Shown in pieces: positions 34,769 to 45,932 of a stretch of 64,000 bases of DNA; position 1 is the stretch's first letter, and every line of letters starts with the position of its first letter. The notes under the pieces were generated by a model. It ran no database searches and was not told where the DNA came from. It saw nothing but the letters and a program-made list of their open reading frames with translations. Position numbers and translations under genes: made by a program. This stretch comes from Scleromitrula shiraiana (Eukaryota > Ascomycota > Leotiomycetes > Helotiales > Sclerotiniaceae): positions 2,852,001 to 2,916,000 of the forward strand of contig JABELC010000005.1 of assembly GCA_028455995.1 (NCBI GenBank). Direction: 5' to 3'.

Positions 34769-36431
34769 TTAGATCCCCTGCTTAATCTTCTGCCTCACAA
34801 TTTTATCTCTTTCCCATAACAATACCGATAAAGCTCCAATTGGCCCAGCCACCACTATCCATAACGTAATCTTAAATGTCAATTTCCTTCTCAGCATGCT
34901 AACTTTCGAGCCCTCCCCAGTAAGAAGCTCTCGATATTTAGGAAGACTGGTGCTTGGGTCTACAATGGTTCTCTCCGTCGTAGCATTCCGATATAGGAAG
35001 ACAGCCCACAGAAGTAGTGCAATAGACCCCGTGGCAAGATCCCATTGTAAGAAGGTGAGGGCGCCAGCTGCAAGGTCTGGGGCTCGATGGCTTAAGAAAG
35101 GAAAATATGGTATGAAGACATCCATAAAGCTGTACTTTGCGAACAGAGCAAGTTTAGGTAATGTCTCTGGAATTGCAGAAGATGGTAATAGCGTGATGAG
35201 AAGAACTGGAATATGGGTCAACACGCATAATGTAAGAACAAATCTGTAGACATGCTTGGCACTGCTGAGATACGAAGCCCCGAGTGGAGCTGGAGGTCGG
35301 GTTGCATCACTAGAAGCGAGTTTGTTTGCAATGAGTTGACAAAATGACCTAAGAAACCATTGAAAGAAGATGGTCCAGATGGGAAATGGTTGCCAAAGAG
35401 CAATGAGTTTCTGATGCGTAGATCCTGAAACTATCGAGGGGAAATCAAGGCCCATAAGAATAGATGGGACGAGATATGATAGAAAGATCGAGATTGGTAG
35501 TATCTTTAGATCCAATGATGGGATGAGAAGAACGCTATTTGCATGAGTTCCAGGAAATGGCTTTGCAACTGGAGATGTTATAATATGTATAAACAGATAA
35601 ATTGGAACCGTGACAGCATAGGAGATGTTTTGAAAAATCAACCCAGTTGTCCCAATGCTTTGAAATATTAGCCAATCATTCCCGTAGATTCTAGAATAAT
35701 GAAACCTACAAGCTGACAACTCTGCCTCTGTTTCCACTCCTCAAACTTTCCATAACTAGCAATGTCCAAGCAGCTCCGAATTGACCAAGCCCAAAGATGC
35801 TAAACAGATACAAGGGGCCATCCTCCTTATTAACAACAGGGGCGAAGAAGGCCACAAGTACAGCCAGTTGTTTGTCAAGATGGCCAAATCCAGTATAGTC
35901 CTTTATCATCGGTATATCTGAGTTGGGAAAGAGGGGTGCATCTTGAGTGCTGAGGTTGGTGATGATTTCGAATGTTCCATTACTGAAACCGAGAATCCAA
36001 GTTCCAAAGACTCCAACAAGAGACAACAAAGGTAGTAATATTAAGGTTATAGTTCGTAAAGAGAATCGATACCATGCTGTCGGTACGTGACCATTTAGAT
36101 ATACAGAATTCGAGTCTGCTTTTGAAGAGACTGCTGAAACGATTGAAGATATGGCAGACGACTATGATGATATGTAAGTAAAACTTCTTCCAGAACCGGT
36201 GAATTAGGCATACCATGATGCTTGTTGCATCAACAGAAATTCAGACATATAAATTATACAAACGATTGACTTGAAGATTGTGGCCACAATTGAGATCGTA
36301 ATACAAATAAATTGAAGCAGTAACTGAAATGGAATAGAAGGACAGCTGGCCAAAACGAAGAGAGAAACATAATGAAAAAAGAAAAGAGTACGCCTTACAT
36401 TGTCATCACTTTCCGAGTCATCAGAACTCAT
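34769..36431 (-). CDS. Polytopic membrane protein, about eight TM segments
   Basis: Complement of join 34769..35657, 35710..36161, 36399..36431, giving 457 aa. Family not named with confidence, but several features recall an integral membrane protein type I associate with fungal genomes: YLNGHVPTAWYRFSLR before TM1, LGFSNGTFE and VIKDYTGF-like IKDYTGFG after it, then FGLGQFGAAWTLLVMES. Hydrophobic segments follow at ISYAVTVPIYLFIHII, ISIFLSYLVPSILMGL, WTIFFQWFL, VLTLCVLTHIPVLLITLL, SIALLLWAVFLY and ITLWIVVAGPIGALSVLLW. No catalytic motif was seen. The 52-nt second intron (donor GTAGGT, acceptor CAAAG) is well supported. The first exon (11 codons, MSSDDSESDDN) rests on a 237-nt intron, unusually long here, so the N-terminus is the weakest part. 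Confidence 0.72.
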
Positions 36432-37673
36432 ATTTCACATATTTTATGAGCTTTCAATGTCTTTCAAAAGTTCATGTCGTTCGTTGAACTCCCTTAAGTG
36501 GCTGGAACTTCCAAGGCCCGCAAGGCAAGGTTAGCACGGAGGAACATCCGAGGTCCAACCAAGTACGCCTGGGCATATATTATCTGTGAGATTTTGTACT
36601 TTTGACTTTTCTCTCTCAACAAACACCAAGAAGTGACATCAATCTCGAGCGCAATTATCAAGCGACACATGGATGCAATACTGAAAATTGAAGTTCTCAG
36701 CCAGGTCAACAGAGTGGGCTAGTGGATTGGCAGATGTCAGGTGTATACTTCCACAGCAATTTGACAAACAGCTCCATGATCTTAATCGAAATGAACAAAC
36801 ATCGGGTCATTTACTTTCAATGATGTGACATGAAACTTTCCAAATGGAATCATCAATTGGCACTGTTTTCGTCTCATCTGTTCCAGTAGTATCATGTGAT
36901 TGTCACGGGATTATATTGTTTCTACACTCCTTTTCTTCATATCATTTCCGCTTTTATCCTGCTCAATCGAATTGAAACCAAACCTAGAATCTCCTTCGCT
37001 ACGATGATCTGCATATATTTCCGCAAGAAGCAGAATAGAAAACAACCCGAAGATTACTCCATATTAATCCGTTTAGGGCAGGGAGTTCGAACCACTCATA
37101 GGCAACCTACTCCACACAAAACAAGGAATTAATAGATCATCAATCGCGACTCCTCAATTCATATCGATCTCGAGATGTTAAACCCCAAAAATTCTCCGAT
37201 ATCTATTCTAAGTGACATAGCCGCCAAACCCCTGCATCCAAGCGCCCACTTGCTGGTCAAAAATAACCTTACTGAAGCCTTCACCAATCAACCTTCTTAT
37301 AGAAACATATCACAATTGGAGTTGAGATGATTCCTACCTGTCAATGGTCGATGCCTACCCATGAGAAGTTGCACATGAGCGGTACGCCGTTTGTTTATCT
37401 TATCGTAGAAACGTTTCTCAAGCGTCTTCATACTCGTTTCTGTTGGTGATGTTCATGTTACTCCTGGCTTAATAGTTTTATATTCCAACTTATAACTCTC
37501 CGTAGGTACTTCTAGATTTTGGATCCTTCTTTCTTCATACCATCACTCTTTCTTCTGTTCTTCTCAACTTGGTTTGTTGTTCATTGTTGCTATTGTAAAC
37601 CATATCTTTATTTTCTTTCCCTACAAAATTCAAACCATATCTTTCATTTATCCAATCCAGACCCATCACAAAA
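36432..37673. other. Divergent intergenic region between two membrane-protein genes
   Basis: 1.24 kb upstream of both flanking genes, so it should hold two promoters. Near 37085 a TTCGAACC occurs (B-box-like) without a tRNA fold around it. Nothing else was recognised. Confidence 0.5.
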
Positions 37674-38403
37674 ATGGCGGACCAAACTAAGCAGCCCATG
37701 AAATCCAACTTCACTAAATTCACACCAAGTGATATGGGAAGGGCACCCAGAGCATCCAGTGTTCGTATTGCTTCACATGCACGCCTAGCCTTGACTGCTG
37801 TGGGTGCCATTTCCGGTCTCGTCATCATGGCTACCACTGCAGATACTCTCCGTACATACAATGATACACACCTCGGTCAGGAATACATGCTTCCTATCTG
37901 GCCCTCATCTTTCGATCTTAAACCCACCGTCGCATCGGTTGCATGTGGCACGATTATCTTCATATCAAGCGTCATATCTCTTATCACCTTGTTCCTACCC
38001 ACTGTATGTCCTATTTTATGTTTCTCCAACTATGGCCCTCACCTAACATTCCTTGCAGATCAAATCCCAACCTACCTCTCTTCTTGCTAGAATTACTGCC
38101 TTTGTCCTTCCTACCGTCTCTCTTATCGCTGCCATTGTCAGTACATCATTCTTTTTTAATGTTAACGCCTCAAGTGCAACCTGGACTCTCAAATCTTGGT
38201 CTTGCCAATGGCACGGTATCACTACCACTACGGCCCCTCATTGGGGAACCCTCTGTCATGAAAGTAAAGCGGGTATTTATTTAAGTATTATGGCCATCCC
38301 ACTGGAATTCTTTGTTTGTGGATTGGCCGCTTGGGTTGTGTATAAGGAGAAAAGAACCAATGGTCAGGGATGGGAGAGAAAAGGAAGCCAAGACATGTCT
38401 TGA
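37674..38403 (+). CDS. Four-TM membrane protein (claudin/SUR7-like topology)
   Basis: Join 37674..38003, 38059..38403 (55-nt intron, donor GTATGT, acceptor TTGCAG, phase 0), giving 224 aa. Hydrophobic segments at about 37-57, 85-108, 117-143 and 181-204; the N-terminal 30 residues are hydrophilic and basic (RAPRASSVRIASHAR). The loop between TM3 and TM4 holds two cysteines (Cys159 in SWSCQWH and Cys176 in GTLCHES) that could form a disulfide. The topology is like claudin/SUR7-type fungal plasma-membrane proteins, but I cannot confirm a specific family. The C-terminus is short and charged (KEKRTNGQGWERK). The pentapeptide-repeat ORF starts 180 bp downstream on the same strand. Confidence 0.78.
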
Positions 38404-38582
38404 GATGCATGAAATTTCTGGGTAGGGCGGATGGGATGAGATGAAGTGCGATTTAAGAAACAAATAAATGGTATGAGGCGCAAATTACGCTGCTTACGGG
38501 TTTGGTTTTTGGATGGATGGATGGATGGTATACAATACTCAGCTGATAAGTACGCTGGTCAGCTTAACATAGCTGTAATACA

Positions 38583-39035
38583 TTGTTCTTGGGTTCCTCT
38601 AAATTATCAAAAATTCCTTGTTGTAAGAGAAACGGTGTTCAGCATCAAGGGTGTTGTGAGGCCGAGTTGGCTGTTGCTAGCGACACTATAATTAATGCCT
38701 CTACCCTCGAATTATGCATTATCAACAAAGGCATGATTGATACCTCCAAGCCCAGATCATGTAGTATTTATGACTCAATTATCGAGACCTCCAATCTCGA
38801 ACTATGCACTATCACCAAATCCACAATTGAGACAACCAATCTCAAATCATGCAGCCTCAACAACTGCATCATTGAGGCCTCCAACCTCGAAGTATGCGCT
38901 ATCGACGACTTGTTGATTAATACCTCCAACCTCGAATCATGCACCCTCCATAACTGCACTATCAGCTCCTCCAATACTAAGTCATGCACACTCCATGACT
39001 GCGTACTCGTTGAACCTGGCTTTTGGGGGCATTGA
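38583..39035 (+). CDS. Pentapeptide-repeat (beta-helix) ORF, 5' end uncertain
   Basis: Open frame of 150 codons with no ATG at its left end; the first in-frame ATG is 38733 (100 aa). From about residue 35 it is built of seven tandem 15-residue units, e.g. IETSNLELCTITKST, INTSNLESCTLHNCT, ISSSNTKSCTLHDCV. Leu/Ile recurs exactly every five residues, mostly with Ser/Thr/Cys two positions earlier. This is the pentapeptide-repeat pattern, which folds as a right-handed quadrilateral beta-helix; the array gives about five coils. The end, LVEPGFWGH, caps the array. A plausible upstream exon starts at ATG 38474 and joins by a GTAATA donor (about 38574) to acceptor TTCAG (about 38643), phase 0, but this is a guess. 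Function unknown; it could also be a decayed gene. Confidence 0.5.
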   Translation: MFLGSSKLSKIPCCKRNGVQHQGCCEAELAVASDTIINASTLELCIINKGMIDTSKPRSCSIYDSIIETSNLELCTITKSTIETTNLKSCSLNNCIIEASNLEVCAIDDLLINTSNLESCTLHNCTISSSNTKSCTLHDCVLVEPGFWGH

Positions 39036-39546
39036 TCCCAAGATCAAATATACAGAGAATTTCGAGTAGGGAGGAGAGGAGCGCAATCAATCTCAACAAG
39101 TTGCTATAAATCCTGTAAGTTATACGTTGATCTATGATTAAACGATTGCCAGTTACTAACGTAATGCAGATCAGCAGGGAGACGGAATCAATTTACAAGG
39201 AAGCTTTTAAATTCTACAGCTACGCGTTTTATGTATACATCTAGGAAGGTTGTCTATCTACTGTCCGGGCTCATAGACATGTGTGATAAGCGCACAGCCA
39301 GGACCCCATTTATCATACATTTATCACGATCAAGTAGAGACCTGATTTGGAAGTGGTCGCGCGAGTTAACACATGAATTTAAGAATATGCAAGCAGGAAA
39401 CTTTTCCACCAGATAGAGCAAGAGTTGCAGCGTTAAAATAATATATACAATTTAATGAACTATTAAACCTCCTCGTTGCAATAGACAGAGGGCTAAGAAA
39501 ACTCCTACCATAGTGCGTATCCAGATCTAGTCTAAAATGAACAATT
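39036..39546. other. Intergenic, pentapeptide ORF to GIY-YIG gene
   Basis: 511 bp between convergent genes. A 61-codon ORF at 39231-39416 has no support. Nothing else was seen. Confidence 0.5.
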
Positions 39547-40956
39547 TCATGAAGGAGCAGATCGTTCTGCCCATTCTACCCATCTTCTGACCACCTCATC
39601 TACATTTCTCACCCCATCCCTACTTGCATCTACTTCAAACCATTCTCTGTGCTCTTTCCCACATGCATCACATTTTCCGTGGTTCACCCGCCTTTCTTTC
39701 AACTCAATATGAATTAATCTTTCGACTTTATGTACATTTGGTACTTTTCTGGGCACCTGTCCAGGTTCTTCAGTATCACCTACTGGGGCTGATGGATTAT
39801 AAGGATAGTAGCGTATTAATGAAAGATTATATCCACATTGGCGTTGCCATTGTTGTAACCGTCTGAAAACATTCTCAGCTCTACCGATTTTCAAAAGCAT
39901 GGTCTTTTGACCTGAAGATTGGGGCGAAGGAGCGGATGTAAATGAGTTGAGAACATCAGAAGTACGTCTGTGGCCTGTATCGGGCCTATGGGGAGGTGCC
40001 AAAAGAGAGCTGGCAGTTTCTGACGGTGGACCGGCAGGAAGAGATTCGGATGTCAACCAAAACATGTATATGAATCCGGGAGTATCGGAATCGGATATAG
40101 GTTTCGCCAATTCGGCCAAAAGTAAAGATGTAGTTTGAGGACTTGCTGAGGAAGGAATGAGGGCCAAAAACTCCCCTGTTCGTGATGATGGATCTCTATC
40201 AAAGTTTGGTCGCTGCAACATTTCTGGTGGTCTTGATGTAGGAAGTCTAGAAGAAGTTGGACGAGTTGCTGAAGACGTATTTGGGCGTTCTGAAATCCGT
40301 GAACTTGACGGAACATGTGATGAAGATCTTTCATGTGTACTTTGTTTTGGCCTTGGCGCTATTACTTCGTCGGCTTCACCGATGCAACAAAATAATTCCA
40401 AGGTGCTTCTTGGCTTCCGATTTTGACGTCCTCGACCATAATCTGAAGAGTCTGTTTCTGTTTCTGTTTCTGTTTGTAGGTCTTGCTCCTGTATCCGATG
40501 CGAATGCGACTGTGGTTGTTGTTCCCATGACTGTTCTTCTTGTCTTCGGTGTGAATTTTCCTGCTCATCGCGGCGCTGTCGTTCTTGAGGTCGCATACCG
40601 CGATTATCCTCCGATGTTTGACGTTGCTTCCCCTTATCCTTCTTCTTATGATCAACCTCAAGAAGACCGAGTCTATCTATCAAAGTGTCCACACTCGATC
40701 TTTCACGAAGAGTATTTGCATTTTGTCGAACCTGAGTTGGTGGGCCGGGGTGTCCAGCTTGATCTTTATGTTGCCAGCAATATCCCTCTGGACTTGATTC
40801 TCTGTTACGACTCGGACTCGGTGATGCATGAGGCGATTTAGAAAGACTTCTTCGACAAGGTTTCCCATTAGAAGTTAAGCCTCGACATGTTGATGCTGGG
40901 TTTTTCGAGTCTGTTCGGGGAAGTAATGATTCGGGAGTATGGAGAGGGAAAGCCAT
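39547..40956 (-). CDS. GIY-YIG-like T5orf172/DUF1766 domain protein
   Basis: Intronless, 469 aa. The C-terminal 190 residues match the fungal T5orf172 (DUF1766) version of the GIY-YIG nuclease fold: GFIYMFWLTSE replaces the GIY/YIG strands, followed by LLKIGRAENVFRRLQQWQRQCGY, KVERLIHIELKERR (Glu as the likely active-site acid) and CDACGKEHREWFEVD, a CxxC plus His/Trp segment. The N-terminus carries a Cys/His module, CRGLTSNGKPCRR...GYCWQHK (about residues 24-63), common in this protein type and probably zinc-binding. The middle is disordered (Ser/Pro/Gln/Arg) with a TETETETD repeat encoded by a CTGTTT array at about 40450-40475. Nuclease activity is not demonstrated for most fungal members; a nuclear role is inference. 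Confidence 0.88.
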   Translation of the reverse strand: MAFPLHTPESLLPRTDSKNPASTCRGLTSNGKPCRRSLSKSPHASPSPSRNRESSPEGYCWQHKDQAGHPGPPTQVRQNANTLRERSSVDTLIDRLGLLEVDHKKKDKGKQRQTSEDNRGMRPQERQRRDEQENSHRRQEEQSWEQQPQSHSHRIQEQDLQTETETETDSSDYGRGRQNRKPRSTLELFCCIGEADEVIAPRPKQSTHERSSSHVPSSSRISERPNTSSATRPTSSRLPTSRPPEMLQRPNFDRDPSSRTGEFLALIPSSASPQTTSLLLAELAKPISDSDTPGFIYMFWLTSESLPAGPPSETASSLLAPPHRPDTGHRRTSDVLNSFTSAPSPQSSGQKTMLLKIGRAENVFRRLQQWQRQCGYNLSLIRYYPYNPSAPVGDTEEPGQVPRKVPNVHKVERLIHIELKERRVNHGKCDACGKEHREWFEVDASRDGVRNVDEVVRRWVEWAERSAPS

Positions 40957-43900
40957 GTTGGGAGTTCCTGGTATAATGTTAATTTGAATGTGAAGTTCTT
41001 CCCATTATTAGCAATATAACGAAAGACTATATATTAGTTATTCCTGTTCCTAGTTATATTCAATTGAGCAAAAACGTGGCAGTGAAGTTGAAAATCATTC
41101 ATCATGACCCAATAATTCACTATTTGCCTATGTCAGAATATCCATATTTGAGGAGGCTGGAGTGTCTGGTGGGGTTGTCGTTACAAGTTTTACAGGCGAA
41201 AAGGCAAGCTCCAGTAACCTTTCAGGGCTTGGAAGTTACAGCGGCCCATCCATAGTTTACATTCGTCCGTTTGAGCTTGGGCCATACACCGTATTGAGGT
41301 ATTGATACACGTGATATGTGACAGCAAAACACTCTTCTCGAAGCCTCACTTGAGAAAGTATTCAGTAAGCTCGAGTGAATGATTGTCACGTCACGCACCA
41401 GGCGTACATAACTTCTGAGTTGTGTAATGAGTCGATCCCAATCTCATTCGTATTTCATAGTCCTAAAGACAACGAAGAGAAGTTCCCTGTCCGATGTTAC
41501 TAGTACCCCTTGCAGCGGATAGAATCACCATTCGCCTTCAAATCGTCTTCATGCATAGCCCCATATTCTAGTGTTGTGGATGGGTTATGATTTAGCCAAG
41601 TATCTAACCTTATAACCTTCCACCACTGCCCAGAGACCACAGCTGAGACCCCCAGTAGTTCATTCTACAATCACTTATGATTGTCTCTTATGCATACGAT
41701 TCCACATTATGTGTGCTGTATCAGATTATTCTGAATTGTCCATGGACGAATATGGACTCTGTTCCACTAGATGATACTGGTTGCACTAGATCCGCGAGCG
41801 AGAAAATGCATTGGTTTTTTTTGAATGGCCAACACAGGTGCGGATACCGGCTGTCGCAAATATTGAATGTTTGGGATTATACGTGTCTACGGTGTGAATT
41901 ACTGTCACTTATTTTGATTGAGCGATGGTGATTCTTCAGTACTTTCTAGATGCTGCAACGGTTGCAAATAATTAAGCTAGTATTCCTGCGATTATGCAAA
42001 TGGCAATTGGCCCAATGAATGAAGTAATTGCAGCTTTATGAAGAGATTTGGAACGGAACGGTGCAATGGTATGGAGTAATAGACAGAGAAAAGGGGAAAC
42101 TAGTCTTTGAAGAGTCCATCTTCCAATGAAGAATTTTCAGCTTCCTATTGTCTACCATAAACCTACATGCATGTTCTTGAAAATCATATTCGGGGTTTTA
42201 CTATTTGATTTTCGCTATCCGATTATTGCAGTAGACCGGATCGAGCATACCGAGACAAGTTTTGACTCCAGATCAACATATAAATCTACAGGCGCTGGAA
42301 GTTCGTAAACGTCTTCATTCTCGACATTGGGTTGTCTAGTTCCACTCCATTCCGAAAAGTAGACTGCCAATCAGCAAGAAAATTCACATTGTCATATCAA
42401 ACTCTACCCTGCTTTTGCCATAGAATATAAGCATTCACTTGGGTAAGACTCGATTTTATGTAAAAATCATCTTCCTTTCAACAATATATTTGTTTTGAAC
42501 AGGTGGCGAACTGTTGTAGTGTAAGTTAGAGCGCACAGCTTTGCTCGGTTGGGGAGGTAAAGAAGTCGAAGACGGCATAAAATAGAGTTGAAGTGAGGTA
42601 AAGTTGGGTTTTTTTGGAAACGATACGAACCCAGAATTTAGCGTTACCTTCTCCAGTACTTTCAATCTGCCTGATGGGTTGTTAATTTGAAAATACATCC
42701 ATCTATGCTATGGTGCAAGTCATGATGGTCTACAATGGGCCCAATCTATTCGGTTGGTATTCGAATAATTTATTGACTGATCACACTCTGCCACCCCATA
42801 TCTCCTTCCTAATTTCCTGTTGTATTACAAATCAGTTTCAACTTTTTCCTCGATTTTTCTGCCTCTTTCACACGAATCCAGAGCACAGTAATTATTTAGA
42901 CCTTCTTTCCTAAGAGTCCAAGACATCACTTTCTGTACATTTACTCACCAGTACGAAGGTCTTCATAAAGCCATACTATACTAATCACTTCATATTTTGG
43001 ACATGGCTTTCTAATGTTGTATGCCAGGGAAACTCTGTTAAGAATGAAGTCTTCGCCTTGACTTCATTAATTCTCCCCTTCCATCTTGATTTCAAATTAT
43101 AGACCACACTCTCCGATTCTCATCATTATGATCTTAGAATTTTGTAAGGTCATTGTTTTATTGTTCTCGGAATATGTCTTTGATACTGCATCGGTCGCCA
43201 AATATCGGCTCCCAACGGACTTACGAGCTATGGCTGGGTTGGAATATCCTAGTTTTCCCGTCTAAGCTGTATCTATTTGATTTTTTAAGATAAAGTAGCT
43301 CTATCGAATGATAAAACGACTTCTGGCTTACAGAAATATCTGCGTGAAGTTCAAGGTGTTGAAGTCGTTACCTTGTTATATACAGCTCGCAGCTCAAAAA
43401 CTCCATCATGCTGGTTCGGTTTTCGCCGGGACAAAATGCAGGATACGAATTTCTATATCATGAAAATCCACGCATCTCTGTTCGAGGCTGGACATCAGGT
43501 TGTATTTCACTGTCAACTGCTCAAAAATTCCGAAAACTGGGCCAACTTTGTCGAAGAACTGATGATGTGCACATCTCGTCCACCAACAAGACTTGATATC
43601 TTATGGTCGCTACTCGCCATGGCACCTTTCAAATGAGAGCACCAGCTGGGTCGTCGATAGTTGTTGTAGACAAACGATTCGACTCAATCCCTTCAACACT
43701 AGCGGGCAACGGATTGAGATATACACCGGCAAGACCTACCTAGTATTGTTCTCCAGTCGTGAAAATCTAAAAAACAGAGTCGAATTGGACTGACTATCAC
43801 TGCCCTGAGGGACTTTTCTATCAAATTTTAAAGAGTGCAAATAATATAGATGGAAGTCTAATAAAAAGATGAATGCAACTCCAAGAATTCGTCCAAGCTT

Positions 43901-44962
43901 CCCCTCAACTCCAAGAAGTGGCCGACGCAGTTTACAAAGTTCTCAATGAAAGTACACAGAAATCGCCATAACTATTCCATGAGAAACGATGATTTCTGCG
44001 ATAGACGTCACTCTTTTCTCGCTTTGGTGGCAATCCCTCTGAATAGATATCTGAATTATCTGTATTCGAAAGTAGGAGGTAAAAATTTGGATATGTCTCG
44101 ATATATCTATATCAATACTCGAAGTGGATGCAAATCCAGCTTTACCCACCAACTAGAGGCGTATCAACCCACCGATCTGTAGTTCGCTACCCGGGTATGA
44201 CATAACATTACCAAAGTACAGGCCTGGTGTCTAGGAACGACAAGAAGCTTCTAGCGGCAAGATACAGCATACTGTGGTTCATGATAATTTGAGTGTATTG
44301 GCGTGATGTTGAGGAACCAGCATGGATCTCAGAATCCCCGCCTTGAGTGCAACGCTAGAAACTGCACTGTTCCTCGCGTTACTTTCATTATTCTCTAAAT
44401 TATATTGAGTCTCTGACAAGTTAGACTACATTCCATCGACGTTGATCTAATCTTCAAGCTCCATAATCATCAATCGGTACCAATGGCTCATGTCGCTCAG
44501 AATGCGGAGGAATTTGGGAAATTGGTTCAATGACATTCTATGATTTGAACCACCGACAACATGATATTTCGATGCCTCAATCTGGACCAAATAACGACTT
44601 TCATTCGACATTAGCTTCCTTAACTCTAGATGCCCTGACTACACAAATCGCAAAATTCCGCATATTTCCATCAAGACTTATTCATTTAGGATAATTTTCG
44701 CTACACTCATTACCTATCCTTGTTATTAAGAACTTAGCATATGACTCTTCGACCTTTGTGTCCTAGGACAGTCCCTAATTCTGAGATTCAAAAATGGGAT
44801 GGAGATTAGAACATATAGCTCACAATACAAACAACTATTATGAGGACAGTCTGGTATTCATTTATGTAAGTATTGACTACCAGTATTGATGCAAAACTAT
44901 CATCAATGATTGAAACATCCTTAATATTGAGATGTAAGCCTCAGCTTCCATCAGAATAAACC
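40957..44962. other. 4-kb gene-empty spacer before the tRNA and AT-rich block
   Basis: Base composition is ordinary but no ORF longer than about 90 codons exists and none resembles a family. Overlapping frames at about 43330-43800 look faintly coding in two registers and could be the remains of a decayed gene; I could not identify it. No tandem array was noticed. Confidence 0.45.
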
Positions 44963-45065
44963 GGGCTTGTGGTTTAGTGGTATAATACTCCCTTAGCAAT
45001 TCGGCTAAGGACTTGAGTCTAAGCCTAATTGGGAGTGGTCCGGGGTTCGATTCCCCGCGAGTCCA
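44963..45065 (+). tRNA. tRNA-Ala(AGC) with a 31-nt intron
   Basis: Exons 44963..44998 and 45030..45065; intron 44999..45029 sits directly 3' of A37, the canonical position. Acceptor stem GGGCTTG/CGAGTCC contains G3.U70 with discriminator A73, the identity signature of alanine tRNA. Anticodon arm CTCCC-TTAGCAT-GGGAG (after splicing) matches yeast tRNA-Ala(AGC). T arm CGGGG-TTCGATT-CCCCG is perfect. A box TGGTTTAGTGG and B box GGTTCGATTCC are intact, and T-runs near 45109-45120 can serve as Pol III terminator. The D stem is weak (GTTT against TAAT, one mismatch). It is the last recognisable gene before the AT-rich block. Confidence 0.9.
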
Positions 45066-45108
45066 ATTGAGAATGTTAAATCCATTCATTGAATCCCTTG
45101 ATTATGTA

Positions 45109-45120
45109 TTTTTTCTTTTT
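45109..45120 (+). terminator. Pol III T-run terminator of tRNA-Ala
   Basis: T6 and T5-6 runs about 45 bp after the mature 3' end, the first T tracts long enough for Pol III termination. Confidence 0.6.
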
Positions 45121-45565
45121 TGGTATATTGATGTTGGTCTGCTCAGGGACGATTTCTGCTTTTTTTTCCCCAGGGGCCTTCTAGAGTACGAGTATAATGA
45201 GCAAAGCTATATGTCTAACAGAATAAAAATGTAGATGTAAAATGTAGATGCTTACTATGACTCGTGTGGATCTGGTCCACCCCATTCGGCAATAAGCCCC
45301 ATTTATAAATCGGACCCTCCCATTGATTAATCAGACCTTATTGCCAAATCAGACATCTCATTGATCAACTAGCCAGTTTTCACTAATTTAATAATTTTAA
45401 AGATATATTTTTTTAAAAAAATTTATTTTAAATTAAATTTTTTTTACTAACAAAGAAATTAACAATAAAAAAATCAATAACAAAAAAATCAATTATAAAA
45501 AAATTACAAACAAAGAAATAATAAACAAAAAAATAAAAAGAATATATTATTAACATTATTTTAAT

Positions 45566-45667
45566 TGCTTTCTAACCTCTTTAACCCCTCTAACCTCTCT
45601 AACCCCTCTAACCCCTCTAATCTCTCTAACCCCCCTACCCTCTCTACCCCCTCTACTCCCTCTACCT
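45566..45667. repeat. (CTAACCCCT)n degenerate 9-bp minisatellite
   Basis: Eleven or so units of TCTAACCCC with variants (CTACCCTCT). Homopyrimidine-rich and surprisingly GC-rich for this block. The unit differs from the fungal telomere repeat TTAGGG. Confidence 0.8.
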
Positions 45668-45854
45668 TTTGATATTCTCGTTGTCGCCGTCGTCGATCTT
45701 ATCGTTAATATTATTGAATTTATTGAATTTGTTGAATTTGAATCTATAAATCTAATTTTTTTTAATCTCGAATTAACAAAAATTTAAATAAAAATAATAA
45801 ATTGATTTTCTTGATTTTCTTAATCTTCTTTATTAAAAGTAATAAATTGATTTT

Positions 45855-45932
45855 CTTTTTGATTTTTTTTTTGATTTTTTTGATTTTTTTGATTTTTTTG
45901 ATTTTTTTGATTTTTTTGATTTTTTTGATTAA
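45855..45932. repeat. (TTTTTTGA)n repeat
   Basis: Eight or so tandem GATTTTTT units inside the 2.8-kb element relic. Confidence 0.8.

Noticed and set aside
37075..37100. tRNA B box (TTCGAACC)
   Set aside because: No acceptor, D or anticodon arm can be folded around it.
45566..45667. Telomere repeat array
   Set aside because: The 9-bp CTAACCCCT unit is not the TTAGGG-type fungal repeat, and it lies internally within an element.
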